A DNA stretch of 64,000 nucleotides from Xylanibacillus composti. GTDB taxonomy: Bacteria; Bacillota; Bacilli; Paenibacillales; K13. Position numbers and translations under genes: made by a program. The DNA is taken from NCBI RefSeq assembly GCF_018403685.1, contig NZ_BOVK01000018.1:1-64000 (forward strand), read 5' to 3'. The notes beneath the pieces are model-generated. The model ran no database searches, was not told the origin of the DNA, and worked only from the letters and a program-made list of their open reading frames with translations. Within the stretch, counting starts at the first letter, position 1; each line of letters opens with the position of its first letter. Below, one piece after another: positions 1 to 8,036 of the stretch.

Positions 1-208
1 AAAGTCGCCAGTGACACGAGGTTTCCGCACCCTTTTGAACGAATAATCGTACAAAGTCGCCAGTGACACGAGGTTTTCGCGTCCTTTTGAACGAATAGTC
101 GTACAAAGCTGCCAGTGACATGGGTGTTCCGCGTCCTTTTGAACGAATAGTCGTACAAAGTCGCCAGTCACACGAGGTTTCCGCGTCCTTTTGAACGAAT
201 AATCTTAT
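1..208. repeat. 52-bp tandem repeat, four copies
   Basis: Units begin at 1, 53, 105 and 157, each opening with AAAGTCGCCAGTGACACGAG or a close variant and closing with TTTTGAACGAATARTCGTAC. Differences between copies are scattered substitutions. The period is not a multiple of three and no ORF follows the units, so this is an intergenic array. It runs off the left edge of the window, so the total copy number is unknown. Confidence 0.9.
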
Positions 209-505
209 AAAAGTTGCGGTTCCGCCCCCTGCTGCACTCCATCGAAGTGAAAAATCGTACATACTCAGCAGGAGGTCCGGCGGCGATACCCGGCCCGTCA
301 GCGTCATACACTTCGAGCATGTTGCCGCTGTCCACAGGACCGTTCCACAGTGCATGCAGAGGGCAGCAAGAAGCATGGGACGATTATCCAGACAAAGTCA
401 ATCCAGACGAGGTCAACGAGAGGCCTGTATCACGAATCTCGCACTGCACCCAAATAACAAGAAGCTGCCTCCAGTCACAAATGACTGTCGAGACAGCATC
501 CCTTC
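209..505. other. non-coding gap, no supported feature
   Basis: Short open frames exist here but have no convincing start site or recognisable product. The stretch lies beyond the 3' end of the monooxygenase gene on the opposite strand. I see no clear terminator in it. Confidence 0.5.
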
Positions 506-1561
506 TTATCGCGGCTCCGCTTCTCTTGCTTCCTGCATGATTTCGTAGACCAGCTCATACGAATGCAAACGCGCCTGATGATCATACACTTGCGTGGCGA
601 TGATGAACTCATCCGCTTGGGTTTCTCGCAGCACTGCGTGGAGCCGTTCCCTCACCGTCTGTTTGTCGCCGATGATCGCATAGCTCATCTGGGCTTCAAC
701 GATGTGCTTTTCGTGCTGGTCCCACAGTGCATCCATGCTGTCCACAGGAGGCTGCAGCGGTCCGCGCTTGCCGCGGATCATATTTAGAATTTGCTGCTGC
801 TGCGACGTAGCCAGCCGATGCGCTTCCTCCGCCGTATCGGCGGCAATGATGCTTAAGCCTACCATGGCATATGGCGTGCTTAGGAAGCCCGGCTGAAATT
901 GCTCGCGGTACAGCCTCAAGGCCTGCATCAGATAATCCGGGGCGAAATGGCTGGCGAATGCGAATGGCATGCCGTGCTGACTGGCGAGCTCCGCACTGAA
1001 CCCGCTAGAGCCAAGCAGCCAGATTGGAATCGACAGCCCCTCGCCCGGAATCGCCCGAATTGTCTGCTGTTCCGGTGCGCCGGCAGGCTGGAAATAATGC
1101 AGCAGCTCGTCTAGCAAATCCGGAAAATCCTTGCCGCTCATGCCCGAATTTCGGCGCAAAGCCCGGGCTGTCGGCTGATCGGTGCCGGGCGCCCGGCCCA
1201 GGCCGAGATCAATGCGGCCGGGATACAGCGACTCCAGCGTTCCGAACTGCTCGGCGATAACCAGCGGCGCATGATTCGGCAGCATGATCCCGCCGGACCC
1301 GACGCGAATGGACGTCGTACCGCCGGCAACATGCCCGATCAGGACGGAAGTGGCAGAGCTGGCGATACCCGGCATGTTGTGATGCTCGGCCATCCAGAAG
1401 CGGTGAAAGCCCCAACGCTCAGCATGGCGCGCCAGATCTAAGCTGCGGCCGAACGAGTCTGAGGCCGATCCACCCTCCACAATCGGGGCCAGGTCGAGGA
1501 CCGAGACAGGAGTATGGTGAAGGTGCTTGTCTGCCGGGGGTGACGGTTGATGGTCTGACAT
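506..1561 (-). CDS. LLM-class flavin-dependent oxidoreductase (luciferase-like monooxygenase)
   Basis: A TIM-barrel flavin-dependent oxidoreductase of the bacterial luciferase superfamily, of the MsnO8-like type. The N-terminal part carries [13 protein letters not shown], then [19 protein letters not shown], the usual substrate/flavin-site block, then [19 protein letters not shown]. At 351 aa it is full length for the family. I chose the ATG at 1561 because AGGTGG lies 9 nt upstream; an in-frame TTG 6 nt earlier sits too close to that site. The substrate cannot be told from sequence; members often act in oxidative or desulfurising side pathways using FMNH2 supplied by a reductase. The gene stands alone, with the small toxin locus upstream. 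Confidence 0.85.
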   Translation of the reverse strand: MSDHQPSPPADKHLHHTPVSVLDLAPIVEGGSASDSFGRSLDLARHAERWGFHRFWMAEHHNMPGIASSATSVLIGHVAGGTTSIRVGSGGIMLPNHAPLVIAEQFGTLESLYPGRIDLGLGRAPGTDQPTARALRRNSGMSGKDFPDLLDELLHYFQPAGAPEQQTIRAIPGEGLSIPIWLLGSSGFSAELASQHGMPFAFASHFAPDYLMQALRLYREQFQPGFLSTPYAMVGLSIIAADTAEEAHRLATSQQQQILNMIRGKRGPLQPPVDSMDALWDQHEKHIVEAQMSYAIIGDKQTVRERLHAVLRETQADEFIIATQVYDHQARLHSYELVYEIMQEAREAEPR

Positions 1562-1638
1562 GTGCAAATCCCACCTTTTTTTTGTCTGAAATCATCGTGC
1601 TCTCATAGTAAGTTTTCCCGAAGTCGGCGTCGAATCGC

Positions 1639-1667
1639 TTGCATGAATGACAAGGTTGATTTATGAT
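1639..1667 (+). promoter_or_regulatory. sigma-A promoter facing the toxin gene (putative antitoxin RNA promoter)
   Basis: TTGCAT at 1639-1644 and TATGAT at 1662-1667 with a 17-bp spacer give a good vegetative promoter reading rightwards. No coding gene follows on this strand before 2195, while the 28-aa toxin is encoded on the opposite strand. This fits an antisense RNA promoter. Confidence 0.5.
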
Positions 1668-1783
1668 AAAAATGTTCAGAGGGGCGCGACCAACACCCCT
1701 CCCGCATAACATCTTGAGTGGGAAAAACCCCTTAAGGTGCAACAGCAGAAAAGTAACCCACCCCGGCCGCGAACCTGAGTGGG

Positions 1784-1870
1784 TTACTTTCTTTTCTCGA
1801 TGTATGTCAGCAGCGCCAACAGGAACGTTCCGAACGCTAACATGGCCATAATCGATTGGAAAGTGTCCAT
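1784..1870 (-). CDS. 28-aa holin-like toxin peptide (type I toxin-antitoxin style)
   Basis: The ATG at 1870 is preceded by a strong Shine-Dalgarno site (GAGGGGGGAT, about 7 nt away). The peptide starts MDTFQSIMAMLAFGTF, continues with one hydrophobic helix (LLALLTY) and ends in a charged IEKRK tail. This is the pattern of the Firmicutes 'putative holin-like toxin' family: a short M-[x]-FQSIM start, a single transmembrane helix and a basic C-terminus. Such peptides insert in the membrane and are silenced by an antisense RNA. The stop codon lies inside the downstream arm of an inverted repeat (1753-1787) that probably ends the mRNA. The gene is too short for normal gene callers. Confidence 0.7.
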   Translation of the reverse strand: MDTFQSIMAMLAFGTFLLALLTYIEKRK

Positions 1871-1943
1871 AATGGTTATCCCCCCTCTCTGTGAGGGAAC
1901 TGCCCACTCAAGTCAGTTATACATCTATATTTTACCATAAACT

Positions 1944-1970
1944 GTCGTCCATTGGACGACTTTTTCTTTT
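1944..1970 (+). terminator. rho-independent terminator
   Basis: GTCGTCC-ATT-GGACGAC hairpin followed by TTTTTCTTTT, reading rightwards. No coding gene precedes it on this strand. It is therefore best explained as the end of the putative antitoxin RNA, and it also insulates the downstream mnt operon. Confidence 0.7.
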
Positions 1971-2055
1971 CAAATTCGAGGTGCAAGACAATAGAGAATG
2001 CGGTATTCCCGGCTCTCCGGAACATGGAGGGTTATTTGCCATGCGAAAAAAAACC

Positions 2056-2084
2056 TTGACAACATGGCTTAAGTCAATTATTTT
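2056..2084 (+). promoter_or_regulatory. mnt operon promoter
   Basis: Perfect TTGACA at 2056-2061, a 17-bp spacer and TATTTT at 2079-2084. The expected start of transcription is near 2091, just before the MntR-like box. Confidence 0.55.
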
Positions 2085-2097
2085 AGTCTCAGGAATA

Positions 2098-2117
2098 AAA
2101 GTTGCACTAGGGAAACA
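2098..2117 (+). promoter_or_regulatory. MntR-like operator
   Basis: AAAGTTGCACTAGGGAAACA strongly resembles the B. subtilis MntR box as I remember it (AAATTTGCCTTAAGGAAACT), matching at most positions including TTGC and GGAAAC. It lies just downstream of the predicted transcription start. That suits repression by the manganese-sensing regulator MntR when Mn(II) is plentiful, and points to manganese rather than zinc as the substrate of the transporter. Confidence 0.55.
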
Positions 2118-2194
2118 AAATTGTTGCGGTGCAGGTTTGTCTGAATATATGTTCAGACGGCAAATACAGAGAAGGACATGGGGAGGAGAAGTAC

Positions 2195-3154
2195 ATGAAG
2201 GTATTCACTCGAGGTCAAAGATTTCGCTTGGCGGCATGGATTTTGGGGCTGTCCCTGATTTTGTCTGCCTGTGGGGCAGGCGGCGAAGGAAGCGCTGAGC
2301 TGGACCCGAATAAGAAGTTGAACGTGATGACGACGATTGCGCAAATCGCCGATCCGATTTCGGTCATAGGCGGGGACCGTGTGGAAGTGCGGAGCTTGAT
2401 GGGTCCGGGGGTGGATCCGCACTTGTACAACGCGACGCAAGGCGATATCCAGACACTGGAGCAGGCGGACATTATTTTTTACAATGGGTTGGGTCTGGAA
2501 ATCAACATGGTGCGGGTATTCGACGAAATCGGCAAGAACAGGCCGGTCCTGGCTATCGGCGATGTTATTGATGCCGGTGATTTGCTGCAGGATGAAGAAG
2601 GCGCGACAGATCCGCATATTTGGTTCGACCTTGACTTGTGGCAGCAAGCGCTTGCTGCGGCAACAGAAGAGTTGAAGAAGGCTTTGCCGGACGATGCCGA
2701 TTACTTCGAGGCAAACAAGGTGCGGTATTTCGAGGAACTGAATAGTTTGAAGGAAGAGGCGGCAGAGAAGATGGGACAAATTCCCCGTGACCGGCGTGTA
2801 CTGGTGACCGCGCATGATGCTTTTGGCTATTTCGGCCGGATGCTGGACATTGAAGTCGTTGGCTTGCAGGGGTTGAGCACGGAAGATGAAATCGGCCTGT
2901 CGGACATTGAGGATACAATTGCGATTCTGACCGAGTATCAAGTGCCGGCTGTATTCGTGGAAAGCAGCATTAATCCGAATTCGATTCATGCGGTCATCGA
3001 GGGCGCGAAAGCAGAAGGACTCGAGGTGCAGCTGGGCGGAGAATTGTTCTCTGATGCGATGGGTGAAGCGGGCACTGAGGAAGGCACATACCTTGGCATG
3101 TTCAGACATAATGTGAATACGATCTTCGAGGCATTGAGAGAAGGGGCGGAATAA
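2195..3154 (+). CDS. mntA: manganese ABC transporter, substrate-binding lipoprotein
   Basis: Cluster A-I metal-binding lipoprotein (MntA/PsaA/TroA family) that captures the metal ion outside the membrane and hands it to the permease. The start is the ATG at 2195 behind GGGGAGGAG. A signal peptide ends in the lipobox LSAC, so the mature protein is anchored through Cys. Candidate metal ligands are the His in VDPHLY, the His in DPHIWFD, the acid/His region of TAHDAFGYFG and the acidic residue in VFVESS. The length, 319 aa, is normal. It is the first gene of a tight operon, with mntB 4 nt downstream. The order and the upstream MntR-like box match B. subtilis mntABCD. Confidence 0.88.
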   Translation: MKVFTRGQRFRLAAWILGLSLILSACGAGGEGSAELDPNKKLNVMTTIAQIADPISVIGGDRVEVRSLMGPGVDPHLYNATQGDIQTLEQADIIFYNGLGLEINMVRVFDEIGKNRPVLAIGDVIDAGDLLQDEEGATDPHIWFDLDLWQQALAAATEELKKALPDDADYFEANKVRYFEELNSLKEEAAEKMGQIPRDRRVLVTAHDAFGYFGRMLDIEVVGLQGLSTEDEIGLSDIEDTIAILTEYQVPAVFVESSINPNSIHAVIEGAKAEGLEVQLGGELFSDAMGEAGTEEGTYLGMFRHNVNTIFEALREGAE

Positions 3155-3158
3155 GCTT

Positions 3159-3896
3159 ATGGTGCCTGTGGTCAGCGTAAATCAATTAAGTGCGTCCTAT
3201 CAAAAAAACAAGGTGTTGGCCGATGTGCAGTTTGAGATTGCGCCGGGCACCTTAACAAGCATTATCGGCCCGAACGGAGCAGGCAAATCGACGCTGCTCA
3301 AGGTGATGCTGGAGCTGCATCCGCGGCTATCCGGCACTGTCTCCTTCTTCGGCACCACGTATGCGAAAGCGAAATCCAGGATTGGCTATGTGCCGCAGCG
3401 GGGCTCGGTTGATTGGGATTTCCCGACGAATGCGCTGGATGTCGTCATGATGGGGCTGTATGGAAAGATCGGCTGGCTGCGCTGGCCGAAGCGCAAGCAT
3501 CGCGAGCTGGCTCTGCAGGCGCTAAGCGAGATGGGAATGGCTGATTATGCGGAACGGCAGATCAGCCAGCTGTCGGGCGGTCAGCAGCAGCGTGTGTTCT
3601 TGGCTCGCGCGCTTGTTCAGGATGCGGATCTGTATTTCCTTGACGAGCCGCTGGCAGGTGTTGATGCCGCCACTGAGCGAGCGATCATGAATACCTTGAA
3701 GCTATTGAAACAAAAAGGGAAGACAGTCATGGTCGTTCACCATGATCTGCAGACGGTGGAGGATTACTTTGATCACGTACTAATGCTGAATCGCACGGTT
3801 GTTGCCCATGGGCCTACACAGGAGGTCTTTCACCAAAACAACATTTACCGGACCTATGGCGGCGCGATTCGATGGATGGGAGAGAAGTCGGGATGA
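3159..3896 (+). CDS. mntB: manganese ABC transporter, ATP-binding protein
   Basis: ABC ATPase of 245 aa that powers metal import. Visible motifs are Walker A GPNGAGKST, the Q-loop VPQRGSVDWDFP (a form typical of metal-type ABC ATPases), signature LSGGQQQR, Walker B LYFLDEPLAGVD and switch His in VVHHD. It starts 4 nt after mntA, and its stop codon overlaps the permease start (ATGA at 3893-3896), so translation is probably coupled. Confidence 0.9.
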   Translation: MVPVVSVNQLSASYQKNKVLADVQFEIAPGTLTSIIGPNGAGKSTLLKVMLELHPRLSGTVSFFGTTYAKAKSRIGYVPQRGSVDWDFPTNALDVVMMGLYGKIGWLRWPKRKHRELALQALSEMGMADYAERQISQLSGGQQQRVFLARALVQDADLYFLDEPLAGVDAATERAIMNTLKLLKQKGKTVMVVHHDLQTVEDYFDHVLMLNRTVVAHGPTQEVFHQNNIYRTYGGAIRWMGEKSG

Positions 3897-5704
3897 TACC
3901 TGGATTATCTCATAATGCGCAATGGGTGCTGGCCAGCACCCTGCTCCTTGGCATGGCAGCCGGCGTCGTCGGCTGCTTGGCCTATTGGAAGCGGCAAAGC
4001 CTGATGAGCGATGCCCTGTCTCACGCGGCGCTGCCTGGCGTGATTATCGGATTTGTGCTGGCGGGCAGCAAGAACATGCCAATCATGATAGGAGGTGCGG
4101 CAGCCAGTGCGTTGCTCGGCGCCCTGATGATTCAATGGATTCGCTCCTCGAGCCGTGTGAAGGAGGATGCGGCGATGGGCATGGTATTGTCCGTATTTTT
4201 CGGGTTGGGGATCATGCTGTTGACCTGGGTGAATCGGATGCCGGGCGGAAATCAGAGCGGCTTGGACAGCTTTATATTCGGCCAGGCCGCTTCGATGGTG
4301 CGCCGGGATGTGTATACGATGGCAATCGTTGCAATGTTGATCATCGTGGCGGCTCTCGTGGCCTACAAGGAATGGAAGCTGTATTTATTCGATCCGGCAT
4401 TCGCCAAGGGATTGGGGCTTAGCCGCTCGGTGATGAATGGCATGTATACGCTGCTGCTTGTTGTTGTGATTGTCATCGGCATTCAAGCTGTGGGGGTCAT
4501 TCTCATGGCTGCGCTGTTGATTATGCCTAGCGTCAGCGCCAGGTACTGGACCCATTCGTTCGGCTGGATGATGGTGCTATCCGCCTTATTCGGAGGGGCA
4601 GCCGGCATGGCGGGCACCTGGATAAGCACGCTCGGCAAGGGCTGGCCTACCGGCCCGTTCATCGTGATCGCCGCCGCTGTACTGTTTGTGGTGTCGCTTG
4701 CCTTCGGGCTGCGCAAAGGGCTGCTGGTAGCGGCGTGGCAGCAGCGCGCTCAGCGGAAAAGACTGCGCGCCTCCAACCTGCAGGCCAATGCCGTGCAGAG
4801 GGGGGGGCTGCGGATGAGCTATTCCGGCTGGATCTTGTTGACCGCGTCCCTGGTTGGCCTGTCCTGCGGCTTGATCGGCTGTCTGTTGATCTTGCGGCGC
4901 ATGGCCATGATGGCGGATGCGATCAGCCATACGGTGCTCCTTGGCATTGTCATTGCCTACTTGATCACCCGCGAATTAAGCGGCGGGCACATGTTAATCG
5001 GTGCGACGCTTGCCGGTTTGCTGACCGCTGTCCTTGTGCAATGGCTGCACACACGCGGTGTTCAGCAGGAAGCCTCTATCGGAATCGTCTTTACTACGCT
5101 GTTCGCGATTGGCGTCGTGCTCATAGCCACGAAGGTAGGCAATGCTCATCTGGATGTGCAGCACGCGCTTATGGGAGAGATCACCTTTATCCCTTGGGAG
5201 AGGGTCGAAGTGCCCGGCATCGGTGCGATCCCGGAAGCGGTGCTGATGCTGGTCATCGTGCTGACGGTAGTGCTGGCGATCATTCTCGCCTTCTATAAAG
5301 AATGGAAGATCACCTCATTCGACCCTGCGCTCGCGGCAAGTCTCGGCTTGCCGGTCGTGTTCATGCATTACCTGTTCATGGCGATGGTATCGATGACGAC
5401 CGTAGCCGCATTCGATGCGGTCGGCGCTATTATGGTCGTTGCCATGCTGATCACGCCGGCCGCCAGTGCTTACCTCTGGACAGATCGGCTTGCCGTCATG
5501 CTGGCGCTTAGCGGAGGAATCGGCGTCCTGTCGGCCTTCCTTGGCTACGCGATAGCGGCATGGCTGGACACTTCCATCTCCGGCTCTATGGCATTTGCAA
5601 CCGGCATCCTGTTCATGATCAGCTTTATCGGCTCGCCCAAATACGGAATGCTTGCTCGCTGGATGAAGCCGGCTGAAGCCGCCGAATCGCCTCCGCACGT
5701 GTAA
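3893..5704 (+). CDS. manganese ABC transporter permease, MntC-MntD fusion (fusion depends on a G8 tract)
   Basis: The frame encodes two complete ABC-3 family membrane domains in one chain of 603 aa. Domain 1 (about residues 5-300) opens with WVLASTLLLGMAAGVVGC and carries SDALSHAALPG. Domain 2 (about 308-600) opens with MSYSGWILL and carries ADAISHTVLLG. In B. subtilis mntC and mntD are separate genes. The junction is a run of eight G at 4800-4807. With seven G, domain 1 would end at a TGA overlapping an ATG (ATGA at 4814-4817 as numbered here), giving a second gene of 296 aa, close to the usual MntD length. A G-rich ribosome-binding site sits just before that ATG. The apparent fusion may therefore be a homopolymer artefact or a slippage site. 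I chose ATG 3893, with GGGAGAGAAG upstream and ATGA overlap with mntB, over ATG 3872. Confidence 0.8.
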   Translation: MIPGLSHNAQWVLASTLLLGMAAGVVGCLAYWKRQSLMSDALSHAALPGVIIGFVLAGSKNMPIMIGGAAASALLGALMIQWIRSSSRVKEDAAMGMVLSVFFGLGIMLLTWVNRMPGGNQSGLDSFIFGQAASMVRRDVYTMAIVAMLIIVAALVAYKEWKLYLFDPAFAKGLGLSRSVMNGMYTLLLVVVIVIGIQAVGVILMAALLIMPSVSARYWTHSFGWMMVLSALFGGAAGMAGTWISTLGKGWPTGPFIVIAAAVLFVVSLAFGLRKGLLVAAWQQRAQRKRLRASNLQANAVQRGGLRMSYSGWILLTASLVGLSCGLIGCLLILRRMAMMADAISHTVLLGIVIAYLITRELSGGHMLIGATLAGLLTAVLVQWLHTRGVQQEASIGIVFTTLFAIGVVLIATKVGNAHLDVQHALMGEITFIPWERVEVPGIGAIPEAVLMLVIVLTVVLAIILAFYKEWKITSFDPALAASLGLPVVFMHYLFMAMVSMTTVAAFDAVGAIMVVAMLITPAASAYLWTDRLAVMLALSGGIGVLSAFLGYAIAAWLDTSISGSMAFATGILFMISFIGSPKYGMLARWMKPAEAAESPPHV

Positions 5705-5841
5705 ACGGTCAGTCCTGAGGCCATTCGCAAGAAATCCCGTGAACGAGTCAGACGGCGTTTCGTCGCATTGCTTTCGCATGCCCCCTGACGTGAAGGGTGG
5801 CGGTCTGTCCTGAAGCATGTTTGAAAGCTTCAAGTGTGGTG

Positions 5842-5865
5842 CCCCGGTTTGTTAGCCGGGGTTTT
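5842..5865 (+). terminator. rho-independent terminator after mnt operon
   Basis: CCCCGG stem, 8-nt loop, CCGGGG, then TTTT. It is 137 nt after the permease stop, with no gene between. Confidence 0.55.
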
Positions 5866-6134
5866 CGTTCGTGCGGCGGGTTGTAGCGCCTGCCATGGAT
5901 GCTTGCTTTGCCGCCGGTGATGAATTCGCTTCCAATGGCTCTATGATTGAGGGGGCATTTGTACTATAATGAACCTGTCCACACATAGAACTGAAGAATG
6001 TGCCGGCAAGTTGGTGTGCCCACGTGGCGTAGTGTATCCGGTATCTTCCGACGGGCATAAGAGGCTCCATTAACGGGAAAAAAGGGCGTTATTTGGGCCA
6101 CCTACACACGAGGTGTTACGTTAACGCCAGTTTG

Positions 6135-6242
6135 TGGTCTTATTCAAGCGAATTTGGAGGGGAACGGCAATGAATCGGTCAGATAAGACCAAAGCATTCC
6201 CTTACTGGCTGGGTTCCCTGACAAACGTGCGAAATAAGACCA
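6135..6242. repeat. cluster of ATAAGACCA repeats (one inverted, two direct)
   Basis: TGGTCTTATT at 6135-6144 faces ATAAGACCA at 6183-6191 and AATAAGACCA at 6233-6242. The first and second copies can form a long-range hairpin. No coding gene is supported between 5866 and 6601. The design (inverted and direct short units in an intergenic gap) resembles the CTAACGGAA clusters at 17.9 and 20.9 kb, though the sequence differs. Confidence 0.5.
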
Positions 6243-6300
6243 ACATTTTCCGCTAATTTTGGGGGCAAGTGATTGAAACTCCTTGGAGCGAGGTCCGCGC

Positions 6301-6465
6301 TCGAATGGGCAAGTCTCCCGGCGGGCAAGCCCCGCGCTCGAATGGGCAAGTCTCCCGACGGGCAAGCCCCACACTCGAATGGGCAAGTCTCCCGGTGGGC
6401 AAGTCCCACACTCGAATGGGCAAGTCTCCCGGCGGGCAAGCCCCACACTCGAATGGGCAAGTCCC
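6301..6465. repeat. 37-bp minisatellite, about 4.5 copies
   Basis: Units begin at 6301, 6338, 6375, 6412 and 6449. Each carries TCGAATGGGCAAGTCTCCCG, then SGGGCAAGYCCC and ACAC or GCGC. Because 37 is not a multiple of three and the unit lacks stops, several frames on both strands stay open and mimic proteins. The GGGCAAG-TCTCCCG-GCGGGCAAG-CCCC arrangement contains internal inverted symmetry. There are no spacers, so this is not a CRISPR array. It lies about 140 nt upstream of the GNAT gene. Confidence 0.9.
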
Positions 6466-6601
6466 CCTCAGCGAGCAAGGTCCCGCACCGTGGTATGTAA
6501 AGGTTTGCATATTATCGCGCTCGGCTTCGGCAGGCAGATGAAGGTGAGCCCCGTCAAAGCAAGAAGCAGCAGGCCAACCATATGAAAAAGGAGAGGCCGC
6601 C

Positions 6602-7129
6602 ATGAACGTGCACATACGCCGCATGCAGCAGGAGGACATCCGCGTGATTCATCAGGCGCTTGCGGACAACCAGATGGGCAAGCCGTTGGCCTACATCGAA
6701 AGGTGCTGGGCGGAACATCAATCGGGTGCTCGCGTGACACTGATTGCGCTGCGCCGGAAGCAGTTCGCCGGATGGCTGCATTTGCTTGCACATTCGAATT
6801 ATCCGCCATTCCAAGCGGCAGGCATACCGGAGATCAACAATTTCGAGGTGCTTCCCGCATATCGCAAGCAAGGCGTTGGCAAGGAGTTGATGGATGCCAT
6901 CGAACAGATTGCCTTTGCCCAGTACCCGGAGGTTGGCATCGGTGTAGGGATGAATGCCAGTTATGGGCAGGCCCAGCGCTTGTATGTCCGGAGGGGCTAT
7001 ATGCCGGATGGCCGGGGCCTGTACGATGGACAACGGCAAGTGCAGCAGGGCGATACGGTTCAGGTCGGACATGATCTGGCCTTGTATTTGACCAAGAAGA
7101 GAGCAGAAGGGAAGGGATTAGCCCCATGA
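6602..7129 (+). CDS. GNAT family N-acetyltransferase
   Basis: GCN5-related acetyltransferase of 175 aa that would move an acetyl group from acetyl-CoA to an amine; the substrate is unknown. The acetyl-CoA pyrophosphate loop is seen as YRKQGVGKELMD (R/Q-x-x-G-x-G), preceded by the strand EINNFEVLP, with a later aromatic patch QRLYVRRGYMPDG typical of motif B. The start is ATG 6602 behind AAAAAGGAGAGG. The stop overlaps the ATG of the TolB-like gene by ATGA, so the two are one transcription unit. Confidence 0.85.
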   Translation: MNVHIRRMQQEDIRVIHQALADNQMGKPLAYIERCWAEHQSGARVTLIALRRKQFAGWLHLLAHSNYPPFQAAGIPEINNFEVLPAYRKQGVGKELMDAIEQIAFAQYPEVGIGVGMNASYGQAQRLYVRRGYMPDGRGLYDGQRQVQQGDTVQVGHDLALYLTKKRAEGKGLAP

Positions 7130-8007
7130 ACACATTGAAGGAACCGCGTCAAGTTGAGAGCCGTAATGTCAAGAGTTACTTGGAGACTGTAGATGTGGAG
7201 AGCGGCGCGCGCACTGTATGGGCAGAGTTCGATGAGCTGATAGAAGCGCCGAATTGGACTGCCGACGGGCAGCGCCTGATATATAACAGCCAGGGATATA
7301 TTTATGCCTTTGACTTGGCTTCCAAGACAAGCAAGCGGATTGAGTCGGCCTATGTGAATCAATGCAACAATGACCATGTGTTGTCGCCGGACAACCGGTA
7401 TATCGCGGTCAGCCACCATACGCGGGAAGACGGACAGTCTCGCATTTATGTCTTCCCGCTCGAGGGCGGGAGGCCGACGCTAATCACGCCGATGGCTCCA
7501 AGCTATCTGCACGGCTGGTCGCCGGACGGCAGCACACTCGCTTATTGTGCGGAACGAAACGGCCAGTATGACATTTATACCATTCCGGCAGACGGAGGGC
7601 TGGAGACCCAGCTAACGGATACCCCGGGACTGGATGATGGTCCGGAATATTCGCCGGATGGCAAGCATATCTGGTTCAATTCGGTGCGTTCCGGCCTCAT
7701 GCAGGTGTGGCGCATGGAAGCGGACGGCAGCCATCCAACCCAAATGACGACAGACGAGAGTAACAATTGGTTTCCGCATGTTTCGCCCGACGGCAAGCAG
7801 GTCGCCTACATCACCTATCGCAAAGGCGATGTCGAGCCCGGCGATCATCCGCCGAACAAGCAGGTAGAGATTCGAGTGATGTCGAGCGAAGGCGGCGATT
7901 ATCGGACGCTGGTCCAGCTTTTTGGCGGGCAAGGGACCTTGAACGTCAATTCCTGGTCGCCTGACAGCAAGCAGCTGGCCTTCGTCAGCTATGAGCTGAA
8001 GGAGTAA
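7126..8007 (+). CDS. TolB-like beta-propeller protein (PD40/WD40-like repeats)
   Basis: 293 aa built of repeating WD40-like units with the PD40 signature, for example SPDNRYIAVSHH, SPDGSTLAYCAE, SPDGKHIWFNS, SPDGKQVAYI and SPDSKQLAFVS, each a blade of a beta-propeller. No signal peptide is seen, so it is probably cytoplasmic. Such proteins usually bind proteins or ligands rather than catalyse. Translationally coupled to the GNAT gene (ATGA overlap). It ends 30 nt before the convergent deiminase-family gene. Confidence 0.8.
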   Translation: MNTLKEPRQVESRNVKSYLETVDVESGARTVWAEFDELIEAPNWTADGQRLIYNSQGYIYAFDLASKTSKRIESAYVNQCNNDHVLSPDNRYIAVSHHTREDGQSRIYVFPLEGGRPTLITPMAPSYLHGWSPDGSTLAYCAERNGQYDIYTIPADGGLETQLTDTPGLDDGPEYSPDGKHIWFNSVRSGLMQVWRMEADGSHPTQMTTDESNNWFPHVSPDGKQVAYITYRKGDVEPGDHPPNKQVEIRVMSSEGGDYRTLVQLFGGQGTLNVNSWSPDSKQLAFVSYELKE

Positions 8008-8036
8008 CTGCGTTCACGCCAAGACCTTAGTACCAG

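Larger units (their letters stand above)
1674..1970 (+). ncRNA. candidate antisense antitoxin RNA
   Basis: Inferred transcript from the promoter at 1639-1667. It would run convergently through the 3' end of the holin-like toxin gene (1784-1870, minus strand). It could stop at the GTAACCCA/TGGGTTAC hairpin (1753-1787, followed by a T-rich stretch) or at the stronger terminator at 1944-1970. Overlapping convergent RNAs are the usual design of Bacillus type I systems such as txpA/ratA and bsrG/SR4. The RNA itself is inference; only the promoter, hairpins and toxin ORF are seen. Confidence 0.3.

Noticed and set aside
1891-2298. Open frames upstream of and overlapping mntA
   Set aside because: They cover the promoter, the MntR-like box and the mntA start; the clear lipoprotein start is at 2195.
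2153-3109. Long minus-strand frame opposite mntA, and similar frames opposite nrdE, metE and the GTPase gene
   Set aside because: These are shadows of high-GC coding sequence; products resemble no family and lack start signals.
6301-6465. Possible CRISPR array
   Set aside because: Units are adjacent with no unique spacers, and no cas genes are present.
6269-6639. Several overlapping open frames over the 37-bp repeats on both strands
   Set aside because: They are produced by a stop-free repeat whose period is not a multiple of three; there is no ribosome-binding site or family resemblance.
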